64,000 nucleotides of DNA, from positions 1 through 64,000 of the IMG/VR virus record IMGVR_UViG_3300048033_000857; one strand, written 5' to 3'. Positions 34,849 through 41,251 of this stretch are shown one piece after another (position 1 is the first letter of the stretch; every line of letters starts with the position of its first letter). The notes below the pieces were generated by a model. That model saw only the letters and a list, made by a program, of their open reading frames with translations. It was not told the origin of the DNA and did no database searches. The DNA comes from a virus. The position numbers and the translations under genes were made by a program.

Positions 34849-35127
34849 ATGGCTAAAAAAGATCCATCCCACATATATGCAATACTAGCATACAGCAAAC
34901 AAGAAAACACAACCAAAAGAATTTTTGACGAGGACAGTTTACTTGCTCCGTATCAACACACCACACAGCTCAAGCTAGCAGAACAAAAGGCAATTGCATT
35001 TGCAGCACAACTAAATCAGCAGCGACACAAAGGAGCAACTGACTGGGTTGCTAGAACCGAACGTCAAGAATACAAACCTTCAGGACTAGTACGCGGTGCT
35101 CAAATCCGTAGACCAAAAATAGGCTAG
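34849..35127 (+). CDS. Small conserved protein, paralogue of the gene at 31268
   Basis: A 92-residue protein (IYAILAYSKQENTTKRIF, then AAQLNQQRHKGATDWV) related to the minus-strand product at 31268. It has a basic tail (GAQIRRPKIG). It starts 10 bases after the protease, behind AAGGAAATTATA, so it is likely co-transcribed with the fibre and protease. No function known. Confidence 0.65.
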   Translation: MAKKDPSHIYAILAYSKQENTTKRIFDEDSLLAPYQHTTQLKLAEQKAIAFAAQLNQQRHKGATDWVARTERQEYKPSGLVRGAQIRRPKIG

Positions 35128-35143
35128 TAGTGTAAGTATACAC

Positions 35144-35830
35144 ATGCCCAAGAAACAAACAGCGTTCTATCAATACAGTTGCGAGCTGCAAATTGCTATC
35201 CCCCATCTTGCTTTTAGACAAGCAACAGAAATACACATGGAAAAAATGCTGCGTAGAAAAATCTCGCACACAAAAACTGTAGATTGTTTGCCCATGTGGT
35301 ATTACTTTTACTGTGTGGACATAGAAGATCCTCTTACTATAATGCAGCATCCCAATGATGATGTAGAGCTACATCCAGGACAGAATAGATTTATCGGACG
35401 CAGCATACGCGGCGATAAGCCTTGGGTTCCAGCTAGAATAATCTCAATTGGTCAAGAGTGGAAATATCATTTGAATGGCATTAGAGAAGTGCGCATGATG
35501 GACAACAGGACGTTTGAATACGAAACCAAAGAAGACTTTTATTCACAAGTAGATCTCTACACATGGAGTCACGGCAGTTATGCACCCACTCGCGGTGACT
35601 GGCTCACATATCCTGAGCGTTGGGCACAACAGCATCTAGGTGAATGGGGCGGAAAAATATATCTGCCCAACCGCAAGGTACATATTATAAATCGTCATGC
35701 TAAAAAATGGCTAGTAGAAGATGTGCGAACCCACCCAGGTCTTATGAGTGCTGTGCAAGAATTGTTTCGCAAACTCAAACAAAAGCAAGACAAATACCTA
35801 CGTAAAAGCCTCAAAGCTGCTAGAGATTAA
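35144..35830 (+). CDS. Unknown protein ending the fibre-protease operon
   Basis: A 228-residue protein rich in Trp, Tyr and Arg. It has a conserved-looking centre (DDVELHPGQNRFIGRSIRG, then PWVPARIISIGQ) and a basic helical C-terminus (LFRKLKQKQDKYLRKSLK). HPGQNR followed by a positively charged stretch suggests nucleotide or nucleic-acid binding, but no family was recognised. No clear ribosome site precedes the ATG. It is the last plus-strand gene before the convergent junction. Confidence 0.55.
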   Translation: MPKKQTAFYQYSCELQIAIPHLAFRQATEIHMEKMLRRKISHTKTVDCLPMWYYFYCVDIEDPLTIMQHPNDDVELHPGQNRFIGRSIRGDKPWVPARIISIGQEWKYHLNGIREVRMMDNRTFEYETKEDFYSQVDLYTWSHGSYAPTRGDWLTYPERWAQQHLGEWGGKIYLPNRKVHIINRHAKKWLVEDVRTHPGLMSAVQELFRKLKQKQDKYLRKSLKAARD

Positions 35831-36088
35831 CTTTGCCCACTACAACGATACACAACACACATATAAAAAAAGAAATCCACTAACCATAACGACAGATACA
35901 TTGCATAGCCCTGCAACACCCCGTAAATAACGATTTACAAAAAGATGGTAGTTTATACTCAACCCACTAGTGTAAAACAGCACTAGCCCACACAAGCCGC
36001 AGAGCGGTCCGCGCAAATTCTAGACAGCCGCGAAGCGGTAAACGCTTTTTGCAAAATTTTTAGCGTTTACCTAAAACAAGCTCAATCA

Positions 36089-36313
36089 ATGCACACGGGT
36101 GTAAAGCTAGTGCTGTCCGATAGTATCAACAAGCCTATGATTCTATCTCTATCCGATTCAAACACAATACGCGATGCGCTTGATTGTGATGTATGGATGC
36201 CTCTTAAGAATAGTTCTACTGTAGCACAGTATGTGATTGACTCTTTTAGTATAGTAGATGTTGGTTCTGGATTGTATACTAGTTTGACTTCATACATATA
36301 TAAGACTCTTTAA
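36089..36313 (+). CDS. Doubtful small ORF in the junction
   Basis: A 74-residue frame (MHTGVKLVLSDSINKPM at its start) with no ribosome site. An overlapping antisense frame of 71 codons covers nearly the same bases. Composition is not clearly protein-like. Listed because nothing else explains this stretch; I lean against it being a gene. Confidence 0.2.
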   Translation: MHTGVKLVLSDSINKPMILSLSDSNTIRDALDCDVWMPLKNSSTVAQYVIDSFSIVDVGSGLYTSLTSYIYKTL

Positions 36314-36316
36314 TAA

Positions 36317-36418
36317 AGTGTATGCACAGTGCGGTCAGCTAGTCTGCTGAGTGTATATAGCGTATAACGCATATCTGTTGACATGTGTTCAAACTGTGAT
36401 GCGCACTGTGCATACACT
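36317..36418. repeat. 17-bp perfect inverted repeat with palindromic interior
   Basis: AGTGTATGCACAGTGCG (36317-36333) and CGCACTGTGCATACACT (36402-36418) are exact reverse complements 68 bases apart. The interior contains smaller palindromes around ATATAGCGTATAACGCATAT and TTGACATGTGTTCAA. A single-stranded form could make a long branched hairpin. It resembles a protein-binding or origin structure more than a terminator, since no T run follows. Confidence 0.75.
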
Positions 36419-36740
36419 ATTACTTATATTAGAGCTAGCGTGGTTCCACAGTTAAGAGGTTCTGTTTTACATACACTAGAGCTAAAGCTCTAACACGCTA
36501 CGCTAGTTCGCTTGCGTGTGTTTGCTTCGCTTTACTGTGTAGCGTAAGTTAGGTCCGAAATGGGTCCTGCAGGGTAAAAATTTTGCTGCGCAGTTTTTTT
36601 AGGTGAAGTACTTACAGAAGTGGGGTGGTGATTTTGCCTCTGTACGTTTTTAAATCATTAAGCGCAGCTAAGTTGTTGTTTTTAAAAGTCTTTTATACCC
36701 CACCGTACCCCCGACGCCTCGAGAAAAATTTTTTTTTTTG

Positions 36741-36773
36741 AAAAAGAAAAAAGACAAGTGTTGCCACTTGCCT
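36741..36773 (-). terminator. Terminator of the minus-strand early block
   Basis: On the minus strand an AGGCAAGTG / CACTTGTCT stem with a GCAA loop is followed by TTTTTTC and further T-rich sequence. It lies about 50 bases beyond the last minus-strand gene. Confidence 0.8.
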
Positions 36774-36821
36774 TTCTCTTACATGCAGATCTGAGCCTGC
36801 CGTCTACACTCTTATTGTTCT

Positions 36822-37166
36822 CTAGTCTAGTCTGCTACCTGCGTAGGCTTTGTCAAAGCCATACTTCTTAAGCACATCAGCTGCTGCTCTAGCACCTGCT
36901 TCTAGTGTGTCCACGTTCTGTGTAGGATACTTACTAGGGTTCCATATCTGGTAAGCGCCGTTGTAGGCTTTGTTAATACCTGCTTGTTTCATAGCACGAC
37001 CCAACTTGGTGTTGCCTTTAATGCCGAAGATGTCTACCCAAGCAAAGCCACAAGCACCCCAGCCACCATTGGGGAAGTGTGTGTTCTCAAAAGCATCAGC
37101 TGCTTCATATGCTGCTTCAGTTGCTTCACGTAGTGCTTGCTTGATTGTGTTTACTGTAATGTCCAT
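36822..37166 (-). CDS. Early protein of unknown function, last gene of the minus block
   Basis: A 114-residue protein. Its helical start (VNTIKQALREATEAAYEAAD) leads to a Gly/Trp/Phe-rich centre (PNGGWGACGFAWVDIFGIKG) and a conserved-looking end (YQIWNPSKYPTQNVDTLEAG). Such proteins occur in diverse phages by my recollection, with no known role. The start has GAGGGCT 8 bases upstream and a promoter at 37205-37232. Confidence 0.6.
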   Translation of the reverse strand: MDITVNTIKQALREATEAAYEAADAFENTHFPNGGWGACGFAWVDIFGIKGNTKLGRAMKQAGINKAYNGAYQIWNPSKYPTQNVDTLEAGARAAADVLKKYGFDKAYAGSRLD

Positions 37167-37204
37167 AGTGTTTAGCCCTCTTGCTATGTTTAACTTACTC
37201 TATT

Positions 37205-37232
37205 AGTATAGCATCTATATGCTATGTGTCAA
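37205..37232 (-). promoter_or_regulatory. Early promoter (16-base spacer)
   Basis: Read on the minus strand: TTGACA (37232-37227), 16 bases, TATACT (37210-37205), for the gene starting at 37166. The -35 box overlaps the region just inside the end of the 59-residue gene. Confidence 0.75.
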
Positions 37233-37401
37233 CCCCTAATGGCTCTGCTTCAACACTTGCTTCTGCCATTTCAAACATTGCATACAGCATGTCAATGCAC
37301 TTGGCTTCGTTCTTCATGCTCAATGGCAGCTCACGGATCAGTTCTTCTACTGTGTCTAGTGTTGTGTCCAATTGCTCAAGTGTGTGTGCTACAGTCTTCA
37401 T
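37222..37401 (-). CDS. 59-residue acidic early protein
   Basis: A small helical protein beginning MKTVAHTLEQLDTTLDTVEE, with Cys in KNEAKCIDMLY and the ending EPLGVDT. The stop (TAG) and last codons lie within the next gene's promoter, so VDT is encoded by the -35 box. A GGAG site precedes the ATG by 6 bases, and the gene begins 10 bases after the 91-residue gene stops, so both share the promoter at 37721. No function known. Confidence 0.7.
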   Translation of the reverse strand: MKTVAHTLEQLDTTLDTVEELIRELPLSMKNEAKCIDMLYAMFEMAEASVEAEPLGVDT

Positions 37402-37411
37402 AGTGTTCTCC

Positions 37412-37687
37412 TTAGTACAGTTCGTATACAGTTGGTGCGTTTAGATTGTTTGCGTTACAGTATGCTTCAAGCTCACGGCATACTGTAGCTAGGAAGCGAT
37501 ACTTGCGCTGTGCTTCTGCGTTAGATATCTCTCCATCACAGTGCAAGTTCTCTGGCGATAGTTTGCTGTCCAGTGTACGTGCCAAGTCATTCACTTGAGT
37601 CTGGCTCAGTGGAAATGTCATTGGAGCTGTGTTGAAGAATGCGATCCAACGGTTGTTGTCATCGATGAAGTTCTTTAGGTTTTGCAT
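37412..37687 (-). CDS. 91-residue early protein, unknown
   Basis: Begins MQNLKNFIDDNNRWIAFFNT, is mainly helical, and has an AEAQRKYRFLATVCRELEAY amphipathic helix. GAGGGCA lies 7 bases before the ATG. It heads a two-gene unit with the 59-residue gene. Small size and promoter class point to a host-takeover protein, but no homology is recognised. Confidence 0.65.
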   Translation of the reverse strand: MQNLKNFIDDNNRWIAFFNTAPMTFPLSQTQVNDLARTLDSKLSPENLHCDGEISNAEAQRKYRFLATVCRELEAYCNANNLNAPTVYELY

Positions 37688-37720
37688 GTGTTTGCCCTCT
37701 ATTGCTTAACTGTTATATAC

Positions 37721-37749
37721 AGTATATGATCAATTAGAGGATATGTCAA
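37721..37749 (-). promoter_or_regulatory. Early promoter
   Basis: Minus strand TTAGGGGTTGACA (-35 box 37749-37744), 17 bases, TATACT (37726-37721), leader with GAGGGCA. It serves the genes starting at 37687 and 37401. Confidence 0.88.
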
Positions 37750-37770
37750 CCCCTAATTGCAAAAAAGATC

Positions 37771-37961
37771 AAAAAAAAGCCCTAGCATTGGACGAGGGCA
37801 CATCCTGCTAGGGCTTAGTCTAGGAAGCAGAGCGTGAGGGCATACGCTGTTCCACTACCTTAGTTACCTTGCAGCTCTAATGGGCTGCTTCGGTGTACAC
37901 ACACTCGGACGAGGGCTGTCCTCCTGTGTGTTCGAACTAGCACGAGGGCACATGCTAGTTC
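37771..37961 (-). ncRNA. Candidate small RNA with four hairpins whose loops match early Shine-Dalgarno sites
   Basis: On the minus strand, four hairpins follow each other. (1) 37961-37934: 9-bp stem GAACTAGCA/TGCTAGTTC, loop TGTGCCCTCG. (2) about 37930-37900: CACAC/GTGTG plus GGAC/GTCC stems, loop AGCCCTC. (3) 37848-37831: AGCGT/ACGCT, loop ATGCCCTC. (4) 37816-37777: 11-bp stem, inner loop with TGCCCTCG, ending in a T run that makes it a terminator. An extra GCAGC/GCTGC hairpin lies between 2 and 3. No ORF occupies the segment. UGCCCUC/AGCCCUC is the exact complement of the GAGGGCA/GAGGGCU ribosome sites of this block. It could be processed from, or read through from, the AAA ATPase transcript. 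On the opposite strand the loops would instead mimic ribosome sites. Confidence 0.65.
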
Positions 37962-37977
37962 TACAGTATGCGGAGCT

Positions 37978-38979
37978 CTATGCTCGACGCATCACTGTAT
38001 TCTCTGCCATTGCTTCCCACTTGGTAGGGAACGCTTCGGCTAAGTCTGCTACCTTGAGCACTGTACGCAAGCTCAGTTCGCGCAGACGATTTTTATTAAT
38101 ATCTACAAAGTCCATGATGTCCTCTTTGACTTCATCATCAATCTTGCGATCGTCTAACATACCATCCGACACCACTTGCTTGATGCGCAGTACTTTGTCC
38201 TTGTCCGTATCGATAGTCAAGTCCATGTAGTGGCAACGGCTCTCTAGCGCACTCAAGTGCTCACGCAGTTTGCCTTTGACTTTGTCGAACTTCAAGTTGG
38301 TAATGAAGATCGCACTTGCTTCGAACTTAAACTTGTCCGGCACACCTTCGTTGCGCAATTTGAAGCTGTCGGTGTTCCAATGGATCCAACGATTCTTCTT
38401 TGAGTCTAGTGCTGCTTTCAAAATATTAAGGCTTAGATCATCTTGGAAGATGCTGTCACAGTCATCGAACACAACAACCTTGCCTTTGTCTGCCATGTTA
38501 AACAGTTTGCAGTAGAGTCCAATTGGGCTCATCGCACCTTTGATCACTTCGTGTGTCTTGCCTGCACCCAGTGTCTCCATCATAGCATAGCGTTCTAGTA
38601 CTTCTTCTACACCGTGGCTCTTGCCTACACCCGGAGGGCCGCTAACGATCATTGCTCGAACGCTGCCTTTCTTGACGGCTTTGGTCATATCTTTGAGCAT
38701 GTCAAACCGTTCGCGGATGCGCTCTACAATCTCAGCGTCTGACTCTTCGCGTTCGGTTGTCTCGACATTTGCTCCAACCTGCTCGTAACCCTCCGGGCCA
38801 GCAACCTTGATCTTGATGTTGCGATCCGGAAACCCATTTACTGCCGCGCCGTCGACAGTTACGTAACCTCCTCGAGCTCCTACTTTGAAACCTTCTACTA
38901 GTGGAAAGACCATGCCTGTCATGTCTACATCTTTACCACGAATCTTATATGTGCCTTCTGTAATTCTAACGTTTGTCAT
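37978..38979 (-). CDS. AAA+ ATPase
   Basis: A 333-residue ATPase, the largest protein of the early block. Walker A is VSGPPGVGKSHG (about 112-123) and Walker B VVVFDDCDSIF (about 168-178). FEASAIFITNLKFDKV holds a sensor-1-type Asn, and LESRCHYMDLTID the box VII-type Arg region. The N-terminal 90 residues (TYKIRGKDVDMTG, a beta domain) are not recognised. Related phage ATPases of MoxR or clamp-type shape exist; the substrate is unknown. GAGGGCG precedes the ATG. The candidate hairpin RNA lies directly downstream. Confidence 0.75.
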   Translation of the reverse strand: MTNVRITEGTYKIRGKDVDMTGMVFPLVEGFKVGARGGYVTVDGAAVNGFPDRNIKIKVAGPEGYEQVGANVETTEREESDAEIVERIRERFDMLKDMTKAVKKGSVRAMIVSGPPGVGKSHGVEEVLERYAMMETLGAGKTHEVIKGAMSPIGLYCKLFNMADKGKVVVFDDCDSIFQDDLSLNILKAALDSKKNRWIHWNTDSFKLRNEGVPDKFKFEASAIFITNLKFDKVKGKLREHLSALESRCHYMDLTIDTDKDKVLRIKQVVSDGMLDDRKIDDEVKEDIMDFVDINKNRLRELSLRTVLKVADLAEAFPTKWEAMAENTVMRRA

Positions 38980-39009
38980 ATCGCCCTCTTTGTTTCTAAC
39001 TATACGTAT

Positions 39010-39038
39010 ACTATACTATCAGTTTCGAATCCTGTCAA
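39010..39038 (-). promoter_or_regulatory. Early promoter for the AAA ATPase
   Basis: Minus strand TTGACA (39038-39033), 17 bases, TATAGT (39015-39010). The -35 box lies inside the last codons of the 54-residue gene. Confidence 0.85.
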
Positions 39039-39183
39039 CCAAAGATTCGTCTGTTTGTTCAACAATTAATTTAGCACCAGAGTTGATTTGGCTGCGAGCA
39101 AAGTCACTCAGCTGCTGAGTCTGCTCAGGGAATGTGGTCATTGCAGCCACACCAATCACGATACCAATTGCTAGTTTGATCAT
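39019..39183 (-). CDS. 54-residue membrane or exported early protein
   Basis: Starts MIKLAIGIVIGVAAMTTF, one hydrophobic helix or signal-like segment, then a soluble tail (QQLSDFARSQINSGAKLI) ending DRIRN. ATG 39183 has a strong GGAGGAG site; a longer open frame upstream overlaps the previous gene. It follows the 113-residue gene by one base, so translation is coupled. Its last codons contain the ATPase promoter. The hydrophobic start suggests an inner-membrane target. Confidence 0.65.
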   Translation of the reverse strand: MIKLAIGIVIGVAAMTTFPEQTQQLSDFARSQINSGAKLIVEQTDESLVDRIRN

Positions 39184-39184
39184 C

Positions 39185-39526
39185 TTAAAACTCCTCCGGA
39201 TAACCACGTGTAACTGAGTTACCACGCTTGGGCGACACTACCATCACCTGCTCTTTGAGGAAGTCACGATAGTCTGCATCGTCTGGCAGCTTGCTGATCC
39301 ACTCAGCTTCTGACTGCCACTCTACTGGAAACTCCTTAGCACCAATGCCATTCTCCATTGCAATTGCTGCAACGAACGCAACAGCATCCTGGATGCGATC
39401 CAAGTCCTGGACTAGGTAGTCACTGCCACCCTTCATCTTCCAGTATGCATTGCCTGAGGAGAACTTACCGTCCTCGCAGTGTGCGCCGTAGTTTTCAAGG
39501 AACTGTGTTGTGATTACGAAATTCAT
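39185..39526 (-). CDS. 113-residue early protein, unknown
   Basis: Starts at ATG 39526 (MNFVITTQFLENYGAHCEDG) seven bases after GAGGG; an upstream TTG also opens the frame. Contains KGGSDYLVQDLDRIQDA and WISKLPDDADYRDFLKEQ. Such MNFVITTQFxENYGAH openings occur in other phages by my recollection, with no role established. First gene of a unit with the 54-residue membrane protein. Confidence 0.65.
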   Translation of the reverse strand: MNFVITTQFLENYGAHCEDGKFSSGNAYWKMKGGSDYLVQDLDRIQDAVAFVAAIAMENGIGAKEFPVEWQSEAEWISKLPDDADYRDFLKEQVMVVSPKRGNSVTRGYPEEF

Positions 39527-39564
39527 TTGCAAACCCTCTTGCTGTTGCCCTAACTGTTATATAC

Positions 39565-39593
39565 AGTATATGATCACTTGCGCTCGATGTCAA
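39565..39593 (-). promoter_or_regulatory. Early promoter
   Basis: Minus strand TTGACA (39593-39588), 17 bases, TATACT (39570-39565), for the gene starting at 39526. It lies entirely within the 3' end of the upstream gene, which reads VDIERK through it. Confidence 0.88.
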
Positions 39594-39849
39594 CCTTTTT
39601 CTGCATGAATTTGGAAATTAATTCCATGTCAGCTTCGGAGAAGTCGTTGCGGCCTGTGCCAAATGGAGCACCATAATGAGTGAGTGCATTGCCTACATGG
39701 CTTAGATCGTTGAGTGTACGCAAGCCGTTATCCGTTACACCTTTGAGTCCGTGGATCTTACCGTACTCTTCGGAGAAGTCCATCATCTCGCGTCCAATGG
39801 AGATCAGTTTGCGTTCTTGTGCTGTTGCTTCGTAGAATGATTGTGCCAT
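39574..39849 (-). CDS. 91-residue early protein, unknown
   Basis: ATG 39849 (MAQSFYEATAQERKLISIGR) with CGAGGGCA 5 bases upstream; the frame extends upstream but without a ribosome site. Helical, with LRTLNDLSHVGNALTHYGAP and FMQKKVDIERK at the end. The 8-base CGAGGGCA is an exact complement of two loops in the hairpin RNA. Function unknown. Confidence 0.62.
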   Translation of the reverse strand: MAQSFYEATAQERKLISIGREMMDFSEEYGKIHGLKGVTDNGLRTLNDLSHVGNALTHYGAPFGTGRNDFSEADMELISKFMQKKVDIERK

Positions 39850-39880
39850 GTTTGCCCTCGTTTGTTTAATTGTTATATAC

Positions 39881-39909
39881 AGTATACGCTCACTTAGAAC
39901 GTTTGTCAA
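39881..39909 (-). promoter_or_regulatory. Early promoter
   Basis: Minus strand TTAGGGGTTGACA (-35 39909-39904), 17 bases, TATACT (39886-39881), for the gene starting at 39849. Confidence 0.9.
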
Positions 39910-39956
39910 CCCCTAATTTGGGAGTCCGCTCCAATCATCACATGGATCATCATACA

Positions 39957-40244
39957 TTATGCTGGCTCCTCTTCACCAAAGGTTGCATCATCTAACTCGG
40001 CCAACTCTTCTACTTCACGACCTTCTGCGAACAACAACAACTCTACAGCCAACATCCGTGCTTGGTGCTTGGTCAACTCTATGTGATTGTGAAAGCCATC
40101 TGATGTAGTAGGTTTCTGGAAGCCTCGTGGTTTGCGTTGAGTTATCTGTATGCAAGTCAATCGATCCTTGCCACCCCAGAAGCGAGTCTGAGTCAATTCG
40201 TTCTGTGCTACACAGTCTGGGACGTTTCTTAATTCTGTTGACAT
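39957..40244 (-). CDS. 95-residue early protein, unknown
   Basis: Starts MSTELRNVPDCVAQNELTQT with GGAGGGCA 8 bases upstream. A basic middle (QITQRKPRGFQKPTTS) is followed by the helix ELTKHQARMLAVELLLFAEG and an acidic tail (DDATFGEEEPA). Charge pattern suggests a protein or nucleic-acid binder. No homologue recognised. Confidence 0.62.
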   Translation of the reverse strand: MSTELRNVPDCVAQNELTQTRFWGGKDRLTCIQITQRKPRGFQKPTTSDGFHNHIELTKHQARMLAVELLLFAEGREVEELAELDDATFGEEEPA

Positions 40245-40278
40245 TTGGATTGCCCTCCTAATTTCTAACTATACATAC

Positions 40279-40307
40279 AGTATATGATCTAAAGTTGAGT
40301 TTGTCAA
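40279..40307 (-). promoter_or_regulatory. Early promoter
   Basis: Minus strand TTAGGGGTTGACA (-35 40307-40302), 17 bases, TATACT (40284-40279), for the gene starting at 40244. Confidence 0.9.
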
Positions 40308-40315
40308 CCCCTAAT

Positions 40316-40513
40316 TTAATCTAAATCACATTCCCACACATCATTGCGGAACTGTGCTCGCAGCGCACCTAGCGGATAGTCTGCGTGTTCGAACAGCATG
40401 TAAGGTGCACCATCATAGTCCAACTTGATTGTGTGTACAGTGACTTCGTCCATTGGCAACCACTTTGGTGCTTCGATGCTTCCGTTGTATGCTGAGTTGA
40501 ATACTTTGATCAT
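40316..40513 (-). CDS. 65-residue early protein, unknown
   Basis: Reads MIKVFNSAYNGSIEAPKWLP and later YMLFEHADYPLGALRAQF, ending DVWECDLD. Mainly beta in pattern. GGAGGGCA precedes the ATG by 5 bases; GAGGGCAU pairs fully with loop 3 of the hairpin RNA. No known domain. Confidence 0.62.
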   Translation of the reverse strand: MIKVFNSAYNGSIEAPKWLPMDEVTVHTIKLDYDGAPYMLFEHADYPLGALRAQFRNDVWECDLD

Positions 40514-40546
40514 TGGATGCCCTCCATTGCTTCTAACTATACATAC

Positions 40547-40575
40547 ACTATAGCACAGGATTCTTTACCTGTCAA
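40547..40575 (-). promoter_or_regulatory. Early promoter
   Basis: Minus strand TTGACA (40575-40570), 17 bases, TATAGT (40552-40547), starting right after the T run of the structured RNA at 40579. Confidence 0.9.
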
Positions 40576-40578
40576 CCG

Positions 40579-40652
40579 AAAAAGTACGGGGAGGAGCAAT
40601 TAATTCTCCTACGATGAGGGCGGTCGCTTAGAGTATGCTACCACTCCCCGTA
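40579..40652 (-). ncRNA. Candidate structured RNA or terminator after the tRNAs
   Basis: Minus-strand RNA with a 9-bp outer stem TACGGGGAG / CTCCCCGTA (40652-40644 with 40593-40585) followed by TTTTT. Inside are a GGTAGC / GCGACC hairpin, a single-stranded GCCCTCAT and a GAG/CTC hairpin, a three-way junction shape. It lacks a T-loop TTCGA, so it is not a tRNA. It ends the tRNA transcript and exposes GCCCUC, as in the array at 37771. Confidence 0.55.
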
Positions 40653-40655
40653 TTC

Positions 40656-40739
40656 TGGTGCCGCCACCGAGACTCGAACTCGGACGCCATAAGCGAGGGA
40701 TTTTAAGTCCCTTGTGTCTACCTATTCCACCATGGCGGC
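40656..40739 (-). tRNA. tRNA-Leu (UAA)
   Basis: Minus strand, 84 bases with encoded CCA. Acceptor GCCGCCA / TGGCGGC, anticodon arm AGGGA-CTTAAAA-TCCCT (anticodon TAA), a long class II variable arm and T arm with GTTCGAG. All arms are complete. Confidence 0.95.
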
Positions 40740-40844
40740 TTATGTCCACGCCAACCCCGGGCAAATCTATTAATAGTCCCAGAGCCTGACAGTCGCTATG
40801 TGATCTCCTACCTCAGCGTAATCGGTAAGGAACGCTGTCGTTGT
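40740..40844 (-). other. tRNA spacer, possibly structured
   Basis: 105 bases between tRNA-Arg and tRNA-Leu. A GGTAAGG/CCTTACC-type pairing and an AGCGT/ACGCT hairpin at 40815-40835 are present. There is no T-loop or anticodon arm and no ORF. It may be simple processed spacer. Confidence 0.5.
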
Positions 40845-40921
40845 TGGCCTGCCCTGCAGGATTCGAACCTGCGACCCACAGCTTAGAAGGCTGTTGCTCT
40901 ATCCAGCTGAGCTAAGGGCAG
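40845..40921 (-). tRNA. tRNA-Arg (UCU)
   Basis: Minus strand, 77 bases with encoded CCA. Acceptor CTGCCCT / AGGGCAG, D arm TAGCTCAGCTGGATAGAGC, anticodon loop CTTCTAA (TCT), T arm GCAGG-TTCGAAT-CCTGC. It reads AGA/AGG, useful for an A+T-rich genome. Confidence 0.95.
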
Positions 40922-40926
40922 TTATT

Positions 40927-41003
40927 TGGTGGGCCCTCCGAGACTCGAACTCGGAACCTACGGATTATGAGTCCGGTGCTCTAACCAATTGAGCTAAGAG
41001 CCC
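40927..41003 (-). tRNA. tRNA with CAU anticodon (Met or Ile2)
   Basis: Minus strand, 77 bases with encoded CCA. Acceptor GGGCTCT / AGGGCCC, anticodon loop CTCATAA, T arm CCGAG-TTCGAGT-CTCGG. A CAU tRNA may be elongator Met or an Ile tRNA needing lysidine; the sequence alone does not decide. A normal 7-bp acceptor argues against initiator tRNA. Confidence 0.93.
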
Positions 41004-41011
41004 TTAGGATC

Positions 41012-41182
41012 TTACGATCCTGAAAAAGCAAACTCCTCTTGTATATCAGATTCAAACTGAGCAACCTTTTGCTCTGCTTCTTCGATCATGCCTAGCAAGA
41101 TAACATCTGCTAGGTCTGTGTTGTTGTGTATAATGCGGCGAACGCCTTCAAGTCTTTCGATCAGTTGTAGTTGGTCTACCAT
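41012..41182 (-). CDS. 56-residue early protein upstream of the tRNAs
   Basis: A short helical protein, MVDQLQLIERLEGVRRIIHN at its start and EEAEQKVAQFESDIQEEF near its end. GAGGGAAAC lies ahead of the ATG and a promoter precedes it. The tRNA-Met 5' end is only 8 bases beyond its stop, so the tRNAs are probably transcribed from the same promoter. Function unknown. Confidence 0.65.
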   Translation of the reverse strand: MVDQLQLIERLEGVRRIIHNNTDLADVILLGMIEEAEQKVAQFESDIQEEFAFSGS

Positions 41183-41213
41183 TCTGTTTCCCTCTTCGTT
41201 TCAACTTATATAC

Positions 41214-41242
41214 AGTATGCACTCGAAAGCGCATACTGTCAA
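41214..41242 (-). promoter_or_regulatory. Early promoter for the tRNA operon
   Basis: Minus strand TTGACA (41242-41237), 17 bases, CATACT (41219-41214). The -10 box is weaker than in neighbouring copies. Confidence 0.75.
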
Positions 41243-41251
41243 CCATTATTT

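Larger units (their letters stand above)
35831..36821. other. Convergent, largely non-coding junction
   Basis: About 1 kb between converging gene blocks. It holds a 10-bp stem (36037-36046 / 36062-36071) around an A/T-rich loop, a 17-bp inverted repeat (36317-36418), a 7-bp TAGAGCT / AGCTCTA hairpin (36477-36492) and an A/T run followed by a minus-strand terminator. One doubtful 74-codon frame is inside. The base composition is mixed and palindrome-rich, unlike the flanking genes. It could contain a replication origin or fork-related element, which sequence alone cannot show. Confidence 0.6.

Noticed and set aside
37181-37444. 87-codon plus-strand frame
   Set aside because: Runs antisense to the 59-residue early gene, which has a GGAG site and fits the block.
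40740-40844. Possible fourth tRNA between tRNA-Leu and tRNA-Arg
   Set aside because: No T-loop, no anticodon arm and no CCA-compatible acceptor stem.
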